Assembly (NCBI GenBank): GCA_944381505.1
Contig: CALWLK010000011.1
Coordinates: 1-64,000, forward strand
Direction of reading: 5' to 3'
DNA from: an uncultured Lachnospiraceae bacterium
GTDB taxonomy: Bacteria; Bacillota; Clostridia; Lachnospirales; Lachnospiraceae
DNA length: 64,000 bases
Below are positions 16,175-25,869 of this stretch, in pieces. The position numbers and the translations under genes are program-made. The notes under the pieces were generated by a model that saw only the letters and a list, made by a program, of their open reading frames with translations, had not been told where the DNA came from and searched no databases. The first letter of the stretch is position 1. Every line of letters starts with the position of its first letter.

Positions 16175-17581
16175 TCAATTTTTATCCTTGAACACGTTGA
16201 GACCGTTGTCCTCCAGTATCTCTATTGCGTGGAGCATGGTCTCCGGGTCCTTATGCCACTCAAGGATCCTCGCAAGCTCCTCCTCGCCGTAGGCCTCATG
16301 GTTTTTCATGGCCTCGGCCATAGCCTCGTAGTTCTGCTCCCTGTAGGGCATCTTCTTTATTTCCTGATAGCAAGTATAGCAGTTTCCCGCCAAAAATAAA
16401 ATAATTAATATACTTAAGCTTCCCTTAATATATGCAGACCTTTTCTTTTTGAGGAAAAGGAAAAATATGATGAATATCCCTAACACACCTATGGAAAACT
16501 GGGCTGCGTATCTCGAGCTGAGCCCGTAGGAGCTGTCCTCGAATATCCACCTTGATAAAGTTACCAAAACGTGGTTGAAGCCTCCCGATAAAAGAAGCAT
16601 CATGGGAAATACCGTCTCCCTGTACATGCGCTCTCTGAGATAGATGTATATGGCTGTCACGTAGGAGCCGATCACCAAGAGTCCCGACAAAAGTGTGAAG
16701 ACCTCTCTGCCCGAGTCTCCGAAGGAGGCGGTGAGAGTGCCTATGGCCTCCCCTCCGACTATCACGCCCGCAAAGGATTTCACAAAAAAGCTCGGAATGA
16801 ACAGGGGGTCTGTCAAAAAGAACTCCGAAAAGCCAAGCTCTGTGCTTCCCGCATGCTCCCACTGAGCAAAGCTCCTGCTTATGAGATAGAGAAGGAGCGC
16901 TATGAGAAGACATAAAAACACGAGCCCGCCTCTCGCCCTTTGGCCTTTGCTCTCCAAAGAGCTCCGGCCTTCCGAGAAGGCTTTCGGAAAGAATACAAGC
17001 AGAGCCGCAAAAAACAGCGCTATGGCCGAAAACGACGCTATATACTCCCCTGCAAAGAGGAGTATCACAAAGGGCAGGACACAGAGTATGGGCAGAGCCT
17101 CCCGCATATCCCCCCTCGCATATCCGTCAAAAAGATAATAATAGGAAAAGAAAAGCCCGAAGGACACCACATGAGCCCAAGCGCTTCCGTTTATGTATAT
17201 CTCCCACTTGTTGAGGGAGTAGAGGATAAATATGAGGGCGGCAAAACCGAAAAGCCCTATTCCTTTTTTTCGTGAATACAGGGCGAGGGCCGCGGAGCAG
17301 AGGGCAAAGCCCGACAGGGTGAGAAGCCTGTCAAAGGTGACGGAAAAGCCGAAAAGCTCCACATTCACAGCTCTCGCCAAAAAAGCGGCCGGCACCCTTG
17401 TAAGGATATCCGGCACAAAAAATTTTCCCGGATCCATGACGTCAGGCAGATACTCGTCCACCAGCCTTATGTAGTCGGAATACACCACGTCGCAGCAGGA
17501 ATTTTTCACATAGAGAAGGCCCGAAAGAAGCCCTATGGCGGCGATAAATATATAAAGTATGTCTCTCCTTGAAAGCCTCAT
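16175..17581 (-). CDS. Polytopic membrane protein, possible GT-C-like glycan enzyme
   Basis: The 468-residue protein has about ten hydrophobic segments from residue 6 onward and a soluble C-terminal tail of ~75 residues. A conserved-looking acidic loop, VYSDYIRLVDEYLPD, lies between the first two membrane segments. That is where GT-C glycosyltransferases and some polymerases carry catalytic Asp residues. I do not recognise a specific family. The ATG at 17581 is favoured because AAAGGG lies six bases ahead of it; an ATG five codons upstream has no ribosome site. Position directly before rfbF supports a role in transfer or polymerisation of surface glycan. Confidence 0.65.
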   Translation of the reverse strand: MRLSRRDILYIFIAAIGLLSGLLYVKNSCCDVVYSDYIRLVDEYLPDVMDPGKFFVPDILTRVPAAFLARAVNVELFGFSVTFDRLLTLSGFALCSAALALYSRKKGIGLFGFAALIFILYSLNKWEIYINGSAWAHVVSFGLFFSYYYLFDGYARGDMREALPILCVLPFVILLFAGEYIASFSAIALFFAALLVFFPKAFSEGRSSLESKGQRARGGLVFLCLLIALLLYLISRSFAQWEHAGSTELGFSEFFLTDPLFIPSFFVKSFAGVIVGGEAIGTLTASFGDSGREVFTLLSGLLVIGSYVTAIYIYLRERMYRETVFPMMLLLSGGFNHVLVTLSRWIFEDSSYGLSSRYAAQFSIGVLGIFIIFFLFLKKKRSAYIKGSLSILIILFLAGNCYTCYQEIKKMPYREQNYEAMAEAMKNHEAYGEEELARILEWHKDPETMLHAIEILEDNGLNVFKDKN

Positions 17582-17702
17582 ACAAGACCCTTTCATGATT
17601 TAAAAAAGATTATATCGGCAAACGCGCTTAGAGCAAAAGCCCTACGCGCGCCATCTGAAAAACCTATTTAATTATATCCCAAAGGCTTAGAATCCACAAG
17701 TT

Positions 17703-19787
17703 CTATATTTGAGGCTTTATCTCCTCCAAGGCCCGCCTTGTGTTCTCAAAGCCCGGGAGTATGTAATACTCATCCGCAAGGTCATATCCTCCCGCCTCCT
17801 CAAGGTCAAGGCCCGTCTCCCTGAGTTCAAGCTCCTTGTTTATCACTGTTTCCCGAGGGACGTACACGAGCCTTTCAAGGTTTGCGTTTGGTCTGTCCTC
17901 ATAGCCTGTCCTGTCGAGAGCTGTTATCTCGTCAAAGTCCGCCTCAAGAAGGTCTTTCTTTAAGGCCTCGAATACTTTAAGGGCGGCCTCCCTTCCGTAG
18001 CTGTCGTTAAGGTTTTGAATATGACTGCCGTAAAAGCCGTAGTTGTAATATATCTCATTTTCATATCTCTCTCCGGAGTCGCCTCCTGAAAAGCCCAGAA
18101 GCCCGAAGTCCTCCTCGGAGACGTCAAGGATGGGAAAGAGCTCTCTTTTTACCTCCTTGTCGGAGAGGACGGGAGCCAGATATTCTCTCACCGCCTCGGC
18201 GGGGATATTGTAGTGCCGCCTGTCCTTTGAGCCGGACCGGTAATTTATCGACATATAGATGTAATGGTCGAATTTGTCAAAATCTTCGGAGTATACATAC
18301 CAAGCGCCATAGCTGTCATCATTCTCGGAGCTTCTCCCTGTAAGTTCGTTGGAGCTCTTTATGAGCTCTATCATATTCTCTATGTTCTCTGTCCCCGTTA
18401 TCCTTATGTCCTCATCGGAATAATCATAGTCTCCGTTTTCAGAGGCAAAGCCTTTAGCCTGCACAGTCGACTGCTTATAGGGCAGAAAATCTGTGGAGCT
18501 TATGTCTATACTCTCCACCTCGTCGGCTCTCGGCACGTGTCTGTCATAGCGAAGCAGGTCAAATCTGAATATCGACAGGATAAACACGGATATCAATATG
18601 CAAATGAAAAGCTCCCTCTTGTCCCTGAGCATTGCCTTAAGATCCGAGCTGTATATCACCTCTATGACCGCATGGGCTATCACGGCTCCCGCCACAAGGA
18701 AGAACAGCATCCAGAAAATGTCTCCCGAATTTATGCTCATCCCGATAAACGAACCGAAAAGGCAGAATATAAGGGATATGACCACAGTAAAAAGCATCCT
18801 CACAGGCCTTTTTGTCGCCTTGAAAGAAAGAGCTTTTCCGGCCGACTCCGAGGCTCTCTTTTTAAAGAGGAAGAGGGACAGGGCGCTTATTATGACCGAG
18901 GCGATAAGAACGGTCAATATGACCGTAAAAAGCTCTCCTCCCACAACCTCTCCCGCGTCGCCTGCATAGCGCTTTTGAAAGCTGTTGTAGAAAGCGAAGG
19001 ATATAAGACTGTAGTATCGGGACAGCCAATATACAGGTGAAAATTTGTTTATCGCCTCCACAGCCTCGGTGCCTATGCTTCCTGTCTCAAAATACATGTC
19101 TCCGAAGGCCATCACAAGACCGGAGGTCACATAAGCCAGTATGCACACCCACAAAAGCCCCATGAAGAAGGTCATGCGGTTTCCCGTGAGCATGATCACC
19201 GCCACGGCTATGGAATACACAAATATAAACATCAGCACAAAGCCCATGCTTATGGCCCAAGCCTCAGCCGTCATCAGGCCCTCGGCCCCGTAGGCTACAG
19301 CTATAAAAAGCGCTGATAAAAACCCTGCAAAAAGACATATTAACATGACTGCAAGGCCTGAAAACCACAGGGAGAGAAATCGCTTCTCCCTGCTCACAGG
19401 CTGGCTGTTATAGAAATCCACTTTGTTTTTATTGTAGAGCCATCCGAACATTCCCAGAGCACAGAGCACTGCCGCAACTGATATGATGAGCCACAGAAGG
19501 CTGTACTCTCCTCCAAGTATCCTGTTCGCAGCCTCTGTCATATCCTCCCTGAAGCCGGCAGCGGCCGCAAAGTCAGCGGCCCGGGTCTTCTCTCCGGCCT
19601 TTCCTGAATAGTAGCTCATCTGCATTCCCATATTTACGGGATAGGCAAAGAGCATCACCGTCATGCCCACTATCGTAAGCCACAGATTCCTTCTCAGGTT
19701 CTCCGATACGAGGCTTAAAAAGCTCACGGCTTTTGTTTTTTGGGGAGTCCTGCCGCTATTCTCCAAAGATGATCTTTTTGACGTCAT
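17703..19787 (-). CDS. ABC exporter permease (DUF6449-type)
   Basis: The 694-residue membrane protein has six hydrophobic segments in its first ~300 residues, two more around 330-370, one near 390-405 (ELFICILISVFILSIF) and then ~290 soluble, probably extracytoplasmic residues. This arrangement matches permeases of YtrA-regulated ABC exporters in Firmicutes (DUF6449 group). Its ATG overlaps the ATPase gene by 32 bases and has GGAGG nine bases before it, so translation is coupled. The three-gene unit GntR-ATPase-permease resembles YtrABC-like systems induced by wall-active compounds. The transported substrate is unknown. Confidence 0.75.
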   Translation of the reverse strand: MTSKRSSLENSGRTPQKTKAVSFLSLVSENLRRNLWLTIVGMTVMLFAYPVNMGMQMSYYSGKAGEKTRAADFAAAAGFREDMTEAANRILGGEYSLLWLIISVAAVLCALGMFGWLYNKNKVDFYNSQPVSREKRFLSLWFSGLAVMLICLFAGFLSALFIAVAYGAEGLMTAEAWAISMGFVLMFIFVYSIAVAVIMLTGNRMTFFMGLLWVCILAYVTSGLVMAFGDMYFETGSIGTEAVEAINKFSPVYWLSRYYSLISFAFYNSFQKRYAGDAGEVVGGELFTVILTVLIASVIISALSLFLFKKRASESAGKALSFKATKRPVRMLFTVVISLIFCLFGSFIGMSINSGDIFWMLFFLVAGAVIAHAVIEVIYSSDLKAMLRDKRELFICILISVFILSIFRFDLLRYDRHVPRADEVESIDISSTDFLPYKQSTVQAKGFASENGDYDYSDEDIRITGTENIENMIELIKSSNELTGRSSENDDSYGAWYVYSEDFDKFDHYIYMSINYRSGSKDRRHYNIPAEAVREYLAPVLSDKEVKRELFPILDVSEEDFGLLGFSGGDSGERYENEIYYNYGFYGSHIQNLNDSYGREAALKVFEALKKDLLEADFDEITALDRTGYEDRPNANLERLVYVPRETVINKELELRETGLDLEEAGGYDLADEYYILPGFENTRRALEEIKPQI

Positions 19788-20661
19788 AGCCTACGACCTC
19801 CGTTTCCGATATGAATATTTCCTCCAGAGACAGGGGAATGAGTTCATAGAATACAGTATCCAGAGCCTCCATCCTTCTCCTTATCTCCTCCTCGCCGCCT
19901 CTTACCGTGAGGGTAAGGAGCCTGCCTCTTTTCTCCTTCTTTATCACGTCCATGGAGGAGAGAGACTCCTCATCCCCATCATTCTTAAGGACAAACTGGA
20001 CCTTGTGGATATTGAGCTTTAAGTCTATTATGTCTCTGCTCAAAAGTATCCCTCCCCTGTGAAGGAGCCCCACATGGTCGCATATGTCCTCGAGCTCCCT
20101 CAGGTTGTGGGAGGCTATCACCGGAGTGAGCCTTCGGGAATCCATGTCCGCCGCAAAGAGAGATTTCACCGCCTGCCTCATCACGGGGTCCAAGCCGTCG
20201 AAGGTCTCGTCGCAAAAGATATATTCCGTTCCCGCGCATACTCCGAGAAGCACGGAGACCTGTTTTTTCATTCCCTTTGAGAAGGTATTTATCTTTCTCT
20301 TTTCCGAAAGGCCAAAGTCCGAAAGGAGCTTTTTGTATCTGTCCATGTCAAAGTTCTCATAGATGCCCTTGTAGTAGGCTCCCATCTCCAGAGGATTCGA
20401 GTTAGGGAAGAAATACTGTTCGTCCGAGATAAAAAAGCATTTCCTCTTTGCCATGGGATTTTCGAATATCTCCTCTCCGTCTATGCTTATGCTGCCACCG
20501 TCAGGCTTGTATATGCCTGCGGCACATCTCAAGAAGGTGGATTTTCCGGCTCCGTTGGTGCCTATAAGCCCGAATACCTCTCCCTCCTTTATCTCCGCGC
20601 TTATGCTGTCGAGAGCGGTTATATCATCAAATCTCTTCGTCAATTCTTTTGCTGTTATCAC
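19756..20661 (-). CDS. ABC transporter ATP-binding protein (YtrB-like)
   Basis: The 301-residue ATPase partners the downstream permease. Walker A is GTNGAGKS (~36-43). The signature is the degenerate FSKGMKKQ (~137-144) in place of LSGGQ. Walker B is YIFCDETFDGLDP and the switch His lies in ASHNLRE. About 80 extra C-terminal residues are typical of exporter ATPases of this group. I start it at GTG 20661 (MITAKELTKRF), eight bases after GGGAGG; an earlier in-frame GTG lies inside that site. It overlaps the GntR gene by 35 bases and the permease by 32, indicating tight co-translation. Confidence 0.9.
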   Translation of the reverse strand: MITAKELTKRFDDITALDSISAEIKEGEVFGLIGTNGAGKSTFLRCAAGIYKPDGGSISIDGEEIFENPMAKRKCFFISDEQYFFPNSNPLEMGAYYKGIYENFDMDRYKKLLSDFGLSEKRKINTFSKGMKKQVSVLLGVCAGTEYIFCDETFDGLDPVMRQAVKSLFAADMDSRRLTPVIASHNLRELEDICDHVGLLHRGGILLSRDIIDLKLNIHKVQFVLKNDGDEESLSSMDVIKKEKRGRLLTLTVRGGEEEIRRRMEALDTVFYELIPLSLEEIFISETEVVGYDVKKIIFGE

Positions 20662-21028
20662 AAATATCACCTCCCGCCCTTTGTCTTATGAGTTTTATTA
20701 TCTCCTCGTCGCTCATACCAAGCTTCTTTGCGTGATCCACCGTGTCCAAAAGCCTGTCCGTTATCTCCGCAAGCTTAAGCTCCTTAAGCTTGCCTGACTG
20801 CGCCACAAAATTCCCCTTGCCCTTTACGGAATAAATATATCCCTCCCGTTCGAGCTGCGCGTAGGCTCTCTGCACTGTATTGGGGTTTATGGCAAGCTCC
20901 ACGGCAAGGCTCCTTACTCCGGGGAGACGGGTATTTTCAGGGAAAGCTCCCAAAAGCATCAACTCCTTCAGCTTTTCGGCTATCTGTTCATATATAGGTC
21001 TCTTGTCCTTGTAGTCCAAGCTGAGCAC
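20627..21028 (-). CDS. YtrA-type GntR regulator
   Basis: The 133-residue regulator consists of the winged helix-turn-helix (SLDYKDKRPIYEQIAEKLKE...PGVRSLAVELAINPNTVQRAYAQLEREGYI) plus a short helical dimerisation tail. This is the YtrA subfamily, which lacks a large effector domain. The start is GTG 21028, preceded by AGGAGG with an eight-base spacer; the open frame continues upstream but has no ribosome site. Such proteins repress their own ABC-exporter operon and are commonly released by cell-envelope antibiotics. A near-perfect 23-bp palindrome covering the -10 region lies ~70 bp upstream, supporting autoregulation. Confidence 0.9.
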   Translation of the reverse strand: MLSLDYKDKRPIYEQIAEKLKELMLLGAFPENTRLPGVRSLAVELAINPNTVQRAYAQLEREGYIYSVKGKGNFVAQSGKLKELKLAEITDRLLDTVDHAKKLGMSDEEIIKLIRQRAGGDICDNSKRIDEEI

Positions 21029-21096
21029 GTCTCTCACCTCCTGTGATTTCGGACCGGATTCTTTTATATATTCAATATATTCAAAGGCGCCGTCCA

Positions 21097-21119
21097 CTGT
21101 ACTAATTATACTAATACAG
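21097..21119. promoter_or_regulatory. Palindromic operator over the -10 box of the YtrA-type operon
   Basis: The 23-bp near-palindrome has half-sites CTGTAYTA and TARTACAG and a central TATAAT-like box read leftward. Half-site form and position fit autorepression by the adjacent YtrA-type regulator, whose relatives bind GTATTA-type palindromes. Confidence 0.72.
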
Positions 21120-21176
21120 CAGGCAGCGCCTTAAATCAACTTAATTTGCCTTAAGCTTACCTTACGTAAGCTTTAC

Positions 21177-21941
21177 TTATATATACTTTTTTATATTCAC
21201 ATAGAGACGGCCCTTTCTGGTGCTCCCGGAAACTCCCTCGAATACAAATTTTCCGTAGCCCTTCACCGACACCCTCGCTCCCTCGGAAAGAGTCGAGCCG
21301 CCCTGTCTTATGAGTCTTCCGTCGGCAAACACCGACTCTGAGGCTATGAGCCGGGCGGAGACATTTCTTGAGAGATTGAACACCGCAGAGATGACTGCGT
21401 CCGCTCTCTCCGAGGCCACGTTCACCGAAAGCTCCCGCATCTTCGGCCTCAAGGTGCATTCCGAAAGGGGAACAGCCTCGGCTCTTATGCTCGTATGCTT
21501 TACTCTCACAAGCTCCGAGCATATCAGCTCCTCAACCTCTCTCATACAAAATATGTAGGCTTCATCCTCCCCGACTATTATATCCCCCGTCTTGTCCCTC
21601 TCTATCCCCAGGTTCATAAGGGCTCCCAAAAAGTCCCTGTGGGTGAGTTCGTCCGAAAATTTTCTGTTGAGGGGCTCCGTCTTTATGCAGGAGAGGGCCT
21701 CGGAATATATTTCTCCCTCGTCTGCATAGTCGGGAAGGAAAAACACAGCTCTTCTCTCGGCCTCCTCGTATCCCCCGAAGAGTGTGGCCCTTACATATAT
21801 CCCGATCCCGTCCTTTCCCATGTCGTAAAATACCGCCTGCTCGGAGAGGCTTAAAAAATCCGAATGTCTCGGTATGTCCCTCTCGAAGGCTGTCCTCGAA
21901 AGCTCCTTAAGCCTTCCCTCCAAAAGCTCTCTGTCATTCAT
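21177..21941 (-). CDS. ylmH: YlmH-like S4-domain RNA-binding protein
   Basis: The 254-residue cytoplasmic protein has an N-terminal YlmH domain (helical, then a beta-rich part) and a C-terminal S4 RNA-binding domain (~175-235; RADAVISAVFNLSRNVSARLI...VFADGRLIRQGGSTLSEGARVSVKGYG). Family members bind ribosomes or 50S particles in rescue of stalled peptides and often sit near cell-division genes. Here the gene instead follows the giant glycosyltransferase gene by one base after its stop. I prefer ATG 21941; the frame extends four codons further to a TTG. A GAGG lies 15 bases ahead of the ATG, so initiation probably relies on coupling. Confidence 0.88.
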   Translation of the reverse strand: MNDRELLEGRLKELSRTAFERDIPRHSDFLSLSEQAVFYDMGKDGIGIYVRATLFGGYEEAERRAVFFLPDYADEGEIYSEALSCIKTEPLNRKFSDELTHRDFLGALMNLGIERDKTGDIIVGEDEAYIFCMREVEELICSELVRVKHTSIRAEAVPLSECTLRPKMRELSVNVASERADAVISAVFNLSRNVSARLIASESVFADGRLIRQGGSTLSEGARVSVKGYGKFVFEGVSGSTRKGRLYVNIKKYI

Positions 21942-21942
21942 C

Positions 21943-24900
21943 TTAAACTTCAAAATCCTCTTTTATCTTTTCCCAAGCCGCGTCAACGCTGTAATATTTC
22001 TTTATGAAAGCCTTTGTCCTCTCGGAGAGCTCTCTGCACTCCCTGTCGTTGTCGTAGAGCCTTACGCAGAGCTCGGAAAAGCTCTCGCAGACCTCCTCGT
22101 TTCGACTGTGGATATCCGCTCCCCTGTCGGCTATGAGCATCACCGAATCAGCCTCGGGGATACCCTCCGCTCCCACGGAGGTGGTTACTATGCAGCTTCC
22201 GTTGTAGAGGGCCTCAACCACCTTTCCCTTGACTCCCGCTCCGTATCTGAGGGGCACTACAGTGATCTTTGTCCTCTCATAGAGGCGGGAAAGTTCTTCG
22301 TCCGACACGAAGCCGAGGACATGTATTCCCGTCTCCTCGGGTGCCTTACCCAGTTCCATTATCTCCTCGGTAGCCTTGGAGCCCGCTATATAAAAGTTCA
22401 CGTTCGGAAGCTTTTTCCTTATCCCGGGGAATATCTCCTTTGCAAACCACAGCACTCCGTCGCTGTTGGGGGGATGAGCGAAGCCTCCCACAAACAGGAG
22501 TCCCTCTCTCTTGGAATAATCCTCCTCCCCTCTCTCCCGGAAGCTGTCAAACACATATGCTGTGAGAGCCTTTACCTTCACGGTCTCATCGACGGCGTGT
22601 ATGGCCTTCACCTCCTCCTCGGAAGGGTAATAGGACATGTCGGCCTTATACATCACGGTGAACTCTATGTTCTTCCAGTAGTCCGCCTCTCTCTTTATCT
22701 TTATGTCGTCGCTGAGCTCATACTCCCTCATAAGCCTCATAAAGTGGAGGTCATGCCCGTAATATATGCACTTTATATCTGTGTTATCCTTTATAAAGTC
22801 GATGTATTTAATGGCTATGTGGGGCCTGTTGAGATAGGCGATATCTATCATATCCTTGTTTTTCTTAAGGTAATCCCAAATATTTGTCTGATAATACTCG
22901 CCGTAGAGCACCTCTATCCCCATATCAAGAAGCTTGGAGGTGTAGGGCTCCTCATGGAGGAAATTGTCCCCCAAAAATTTCACATTGTAGCCCTTCTTGA
23001 GGAAGAGCTTCAGGTATTGCATGGTGGTCTTCGACCCTGCATCCTTGTCCCAGGTGGGAACGTAATGGTCTATCACCAGTATGCACTTTTTCCCCTGACT
23101 TCTGTCTCTGGCCTTGAAGGGATTGGGATCCCCGGTATTTTCGGACTGCTTTTTCAGCTCCTCCTTCCACTTCTCCCTGAACTTTTCCTGATTTACCTTC
23201 TGATACTTTTTAAGGCCGCTTCCCTCCACGTCGGTGCCGTTTGAGATCCCCTCATAGTGGACCACAACGGAGCGAGGCTCATAGACCACTCGCTTTCCGT
23301 GCTTTCTCACCTCGAAGGCCAGATCCGAATCCTCGCAGTAGGCGGGGGCGTATCTCTCGTCAAAGCCCCCTATCTCGTCCCAGAGCCTGCGGCTTATCAT
23401 GATGGCTGCTCCCGAGATATAGTCCACGTCCTTCACATAGTTGTAATCAGGCTTTTCAGGGTCGTCGAGCCGCCCGTAATTCCAGCCCGAGCCGTCGGAC
23501 CAGATGATGCCTCCGGCCTCCTGAAGCCTTCCGTCGGGATAGACGAGCTTTGAGCCCACCATGCCTATGTCGAGCTCCGCCTCTATGCGTCTCACAAGAT
23601 ATGAGAGCCACTTTTCCCGGACCCTCGTATCGTTGTTTAAAAACAGGAGGTACTCTCCACGAGCCTTATTCACCGCCTGATTGCAGTTCTTCAAGAAGCC
23701 CTGATTCTCGGCGTTTCTGCTTATTACAAGGCCCTCTATGTATTTCCCTATCTCCGCGGTAGCGTCTGTGGAGACGTCGTCCGCTATGACTATCTCATAG
23801 GGGGTCTCATTGAAATCGGTATTTTCTATGATGGAGCGCACGCAGGCATAGGTGTACGCCACCTGATTGTAGCAGGGGATGACTATGGAGACCTTGGGAG
23901 CCTCGCAGGAGGGTACCGAAAGCCTCCCTGTTTCGGCGTAATCGCTCCCTATATTGAAATCTCCCGCTATGCGGTTCCTGCCCTCGGCGCTTAAATACAT
24001 CTTCAGGTATCTTGCGGGATGCTTCACTGTCTGAGATATATAAGTGAGTATCTTTCTCTTTCGGGTCCCCTTGGGGAAGGCCGACTCCAAGGCCTCGGAG
24101 AACCTTCGGGAAAGCTTTGACATGATGCCCTCATGGGCCTTCAAATACTGCCTCTCCGCAGTGAGGTTCCTTATGTCCGTCTCGTGTATCTTAATTATGT
24201 TCTCAAGGTTCCTTATATGGTTGTTGCTGAGGCGCATCACCTCAATGTCCTTCCTCAGGTTGGCGTTCTTCTCCTCCACCTCGTCCTGAAGCTCAAGTAT
24301 CCTTTGCCTTGCGGAAGGAAGCTCCGCCTCATTGGCCATGACCTCACAAAGCCCCGTGGTCTTCTTTCTGTAGTGCTCAAGATAACCCTGCTTATCGTCC
24401 CCGTGTACAAAGGTCTGGAAAGAGGCCTCCATCCTCTCAAACTCCGAAAGCCTCTCTGTATCTATGTCAAAGCTCTCAAGGAAATCCTGTTCGTCCCTGT
24501 AGCCGTAGAGCTCGTTTCTGTAGGATTCATACCAATATTTCAATATCCTGTATCTGAGAAATTCCTTGTCGAGCTCCTCCTCAAAGACCCACTCATAGTC
24601 CAAAAGGTAAAATTCTCCGTCCCTTGCCACCACGTTTTCCAGTAGGCAGTCCATGTTATAGCACTTGTGTATGCCCACTCCCAGCATAAACTCTATGGCG
24701 TCTCTCAGCTTCGTGCGGGGCGCAAGTCCCTCATATATCTCCTCTGAGAGGAGCTCAGCCACTGTCTTTCCCTCTATGTACTCGAAGCGCGCCGAGAGGA
24801 GCCCCGACTCCTGCTCCTCAATATAAGGGGCAAGTATATGGAGCCTCTGATCCCTGCCCTTATCCTTCTCCAAAAACTCGTATTTCCAAAGGAAGGAGCT

Positions 24901-25869
24901 TATATGCTCGTTTCCCGCAGGCGTGAGGGCAGTCTTTACCACGTACCTTGCAGGACTTTTTCCCCTTCTGTACTCCTCTGTTATGGAGGTGGACAGCCTG
25001 TAGCATTCTCTCCTTGTCCTGTTGAATTTTACAAACACGGTCTTTTTTTCCGTATTTTTTCCAAGGAGGACCAGATAGGAGGGTACGAAGCGCCTCACAG
25101 CCCCCTCGGTCTCGGAGATAAGGCTGTAGAGTCCCTCCTCATCCCCGAAGAGATATCTGTCCTCGAAAAATGCGTCGGATATGGTCTTGAAGTCCCCCTT
25201 CTTCGGGGGATACTCGTCGGAATAAATGCTCTTCGGAAGGTCCTTGTCGTTTAAGGGGTAATATATGTCAGCCCTCTCAAAAAGCCTCTCCTCCTTAAGC
25301 TTTTCAGTGAGCTTTGTTAGCTCCGTGAGCTCTGTCCTTACTCCGCTCTCTCGGGGAAGCTCACCCAAAAAGCCCCTGAGGGAAAAGGCGTTATCCGCCG
25401 CAAATATGAGGCCTCCTCCCTTCTTCACGAAGGTCGCAAGAAAGCGCACGAAGCTCTCAAGGCTCCCCCCGTGAGCCTCCCGGTCCTCCTCCCTTATGAG
25501 GGTGCAGACCACAAGATCATATCTTCCCGAGGGTATCTTTTTCAGTATCCTCAGATTTCCGCCTTCACCGGCTGTCCTTTCTGGATACCTCTCCTTAACC
25601 ACCTCGGAGCGCTGATACTCGCTGTCATATACGTCAACACCCCCGGCCCTGTCGGAAAGGAAGGCCGCGAAGGTGCCGTAGTCCGCCCCGTAGATAAGGA
25701 CCTCCATGTCCCTTGAGACCTCTATCCATGACAAGAGATTCTCCCTGACAGGACTTAAGGCATAGAGGTATTCGCCCTCGGCGCTCTCCTCAAGTATCCT
25801 TTGCTCCCTGTCGGGGATATCCCTGTATTTTCTCAATTTGTCTATCAAATCATAGCTGATGTCTTTCAT
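21943..25869 (-). CDS. Multidomain glycosyltransferase: methyltransferase-like, kinase-like, GT2 and GT4 domains
   Basis: A 1308-residue cytoplasmic enzyme. Residues ~40-190 resemble a SAM-methyltransferase fold (VLIYGADYGTFAAFL, YDLVVCTLI), without obvious catalytic residues. Residues ~275-480 resemble a protein/choline-kinase fold: NMDCLLENV then LLDYEW replace the HxDxxxxN and DxD motifs. Residues ~515-575 are coiled coil. Residues ~658-905 are a GT2 rhamnosyltransferase-like domain (SIVIPCYNQ, NNDTR, YISGAAIMISR). Residues ~925-1308 are a GT4 GT-B domain ending RYGAGVKGKVVEALYNG. Two transferases in one chain suggest assembly of a repeating or capping surface glycan. Its ATG overlaps the Wzt stop (TAATG). 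Acceptor and donor sugars are unknown. Confidence 0.9.
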   Translation of the reverse strand: MKDISYDLIDKLRKYRDIPDREQRILEESAEGEYLYALSPVRENLLSWIEVSRDMEVLIYGADYGTFAAFLSDRAGGVDVYDSEYQRSEVVKERYPERTAGEGGNLRILKKIPSGRYDLVVCTLIREEDREAHGGSLESFVRFLATFVKKGGGLIFAADNAFSLRGFLGELPRESGVRTELTELTKLTEKLKEERLFERADIYYPLNDKDLPKSIYSDEYPPKKGDFKTISDAFFEDRYLFGDEEGLYSLISETEGAVRRFVPSYLVLLGKNTEKKTVFVKFNRTRRECYRLSTSITEEYRRGKSPARYVVKTALTPAGNEHISSFLWKYEFLEKDKGRDQRLHILAPYIEEQESGLLSARFEYIEGKTVAELLSEEIYEGLAPRTKLRDAIEFMLGVGIHKCYNMDCLLENVVARDGEFYLLDYEWVFEEELDKEFLRYRILKYWYESYRNELYGYRDEQDFLESFDIDTERLSEFERMEASFQTFVHGDDKQGYLEHYRKKTTGLCEVMANEAELPSARQRILELQDEVEEKNANLRKDIEVMRLSNNHIRNLENIIKIHETDIRNLTAERQYLKAHEGIMSKLSRRFSEALESAFPKGTRKRKILTYISQTVKHPARYLKMYLSAEGRNRIAGDFNIGSDYAETGRLSVPSCEAPKVSIVIPCYNQVAYTYACVRSIIENTDFNETPYEIVIADDVSTDATAEIGKYIEGLVISRNAENQGFLKNCNQAVNKARGEYLLFLNNDTRVREKWLSYLVRRIEAELDIGMVGSKLVYPDGRLQEAGGIIWSDGSGWNYGRLDDPEKPDYNYVKDVDYISGAAIMISRRLWDEIGGFDERYAPAYCEDSDLAFEVRKHGKRVVYEPRSVVVHYEGISNGTDVEGSGLKKYQKVNQEKFREKWKEELKKQSENTGDPNPFKARDRSQGKKCILVIDHYVPTWDKDAGSKTTMQYLKLFLKKGYNVKFLGDNFLHEEPYTSKLLDMGIEVLYGEYYQTNIWDYLKKNKDMIDIAYLNRPHIAIKYIDFIKDNTDIKCIYYGHDLHFMRLMREYELSDDIKIKREADYWKNIEFTVMYKADMSYYPSEEEVKAIHAVDETVKVKALTAYVFDSFRERGEEDYSKREGLLFVGGFAHPPNSDGVLWFAKEIFPGIRKKLPNVNFYIAGSKATEEIMELGKAPEETGIHVLGFVSDEELSRLYERTKITVVPLRYGAGVKGKVVEALYNGSCIVTTSVGAEGIPEADSVMLIADRGADIHSRNEEVCESFSELCVRLYDNDRECRELSERTKAFIKKYYSVDAAWEKIKEDFEV

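Noticed and set aside
21874..23244. 456-codon open frame on the plus strand opposite the giant glycosyltransferase
   Set aside because: It lies wholly antisense to strongly conserved glycosyltransferase and YlmH frames, has no family resemblance and lacks a ribosome binding site; long antisense frames are common here because of codon bias.
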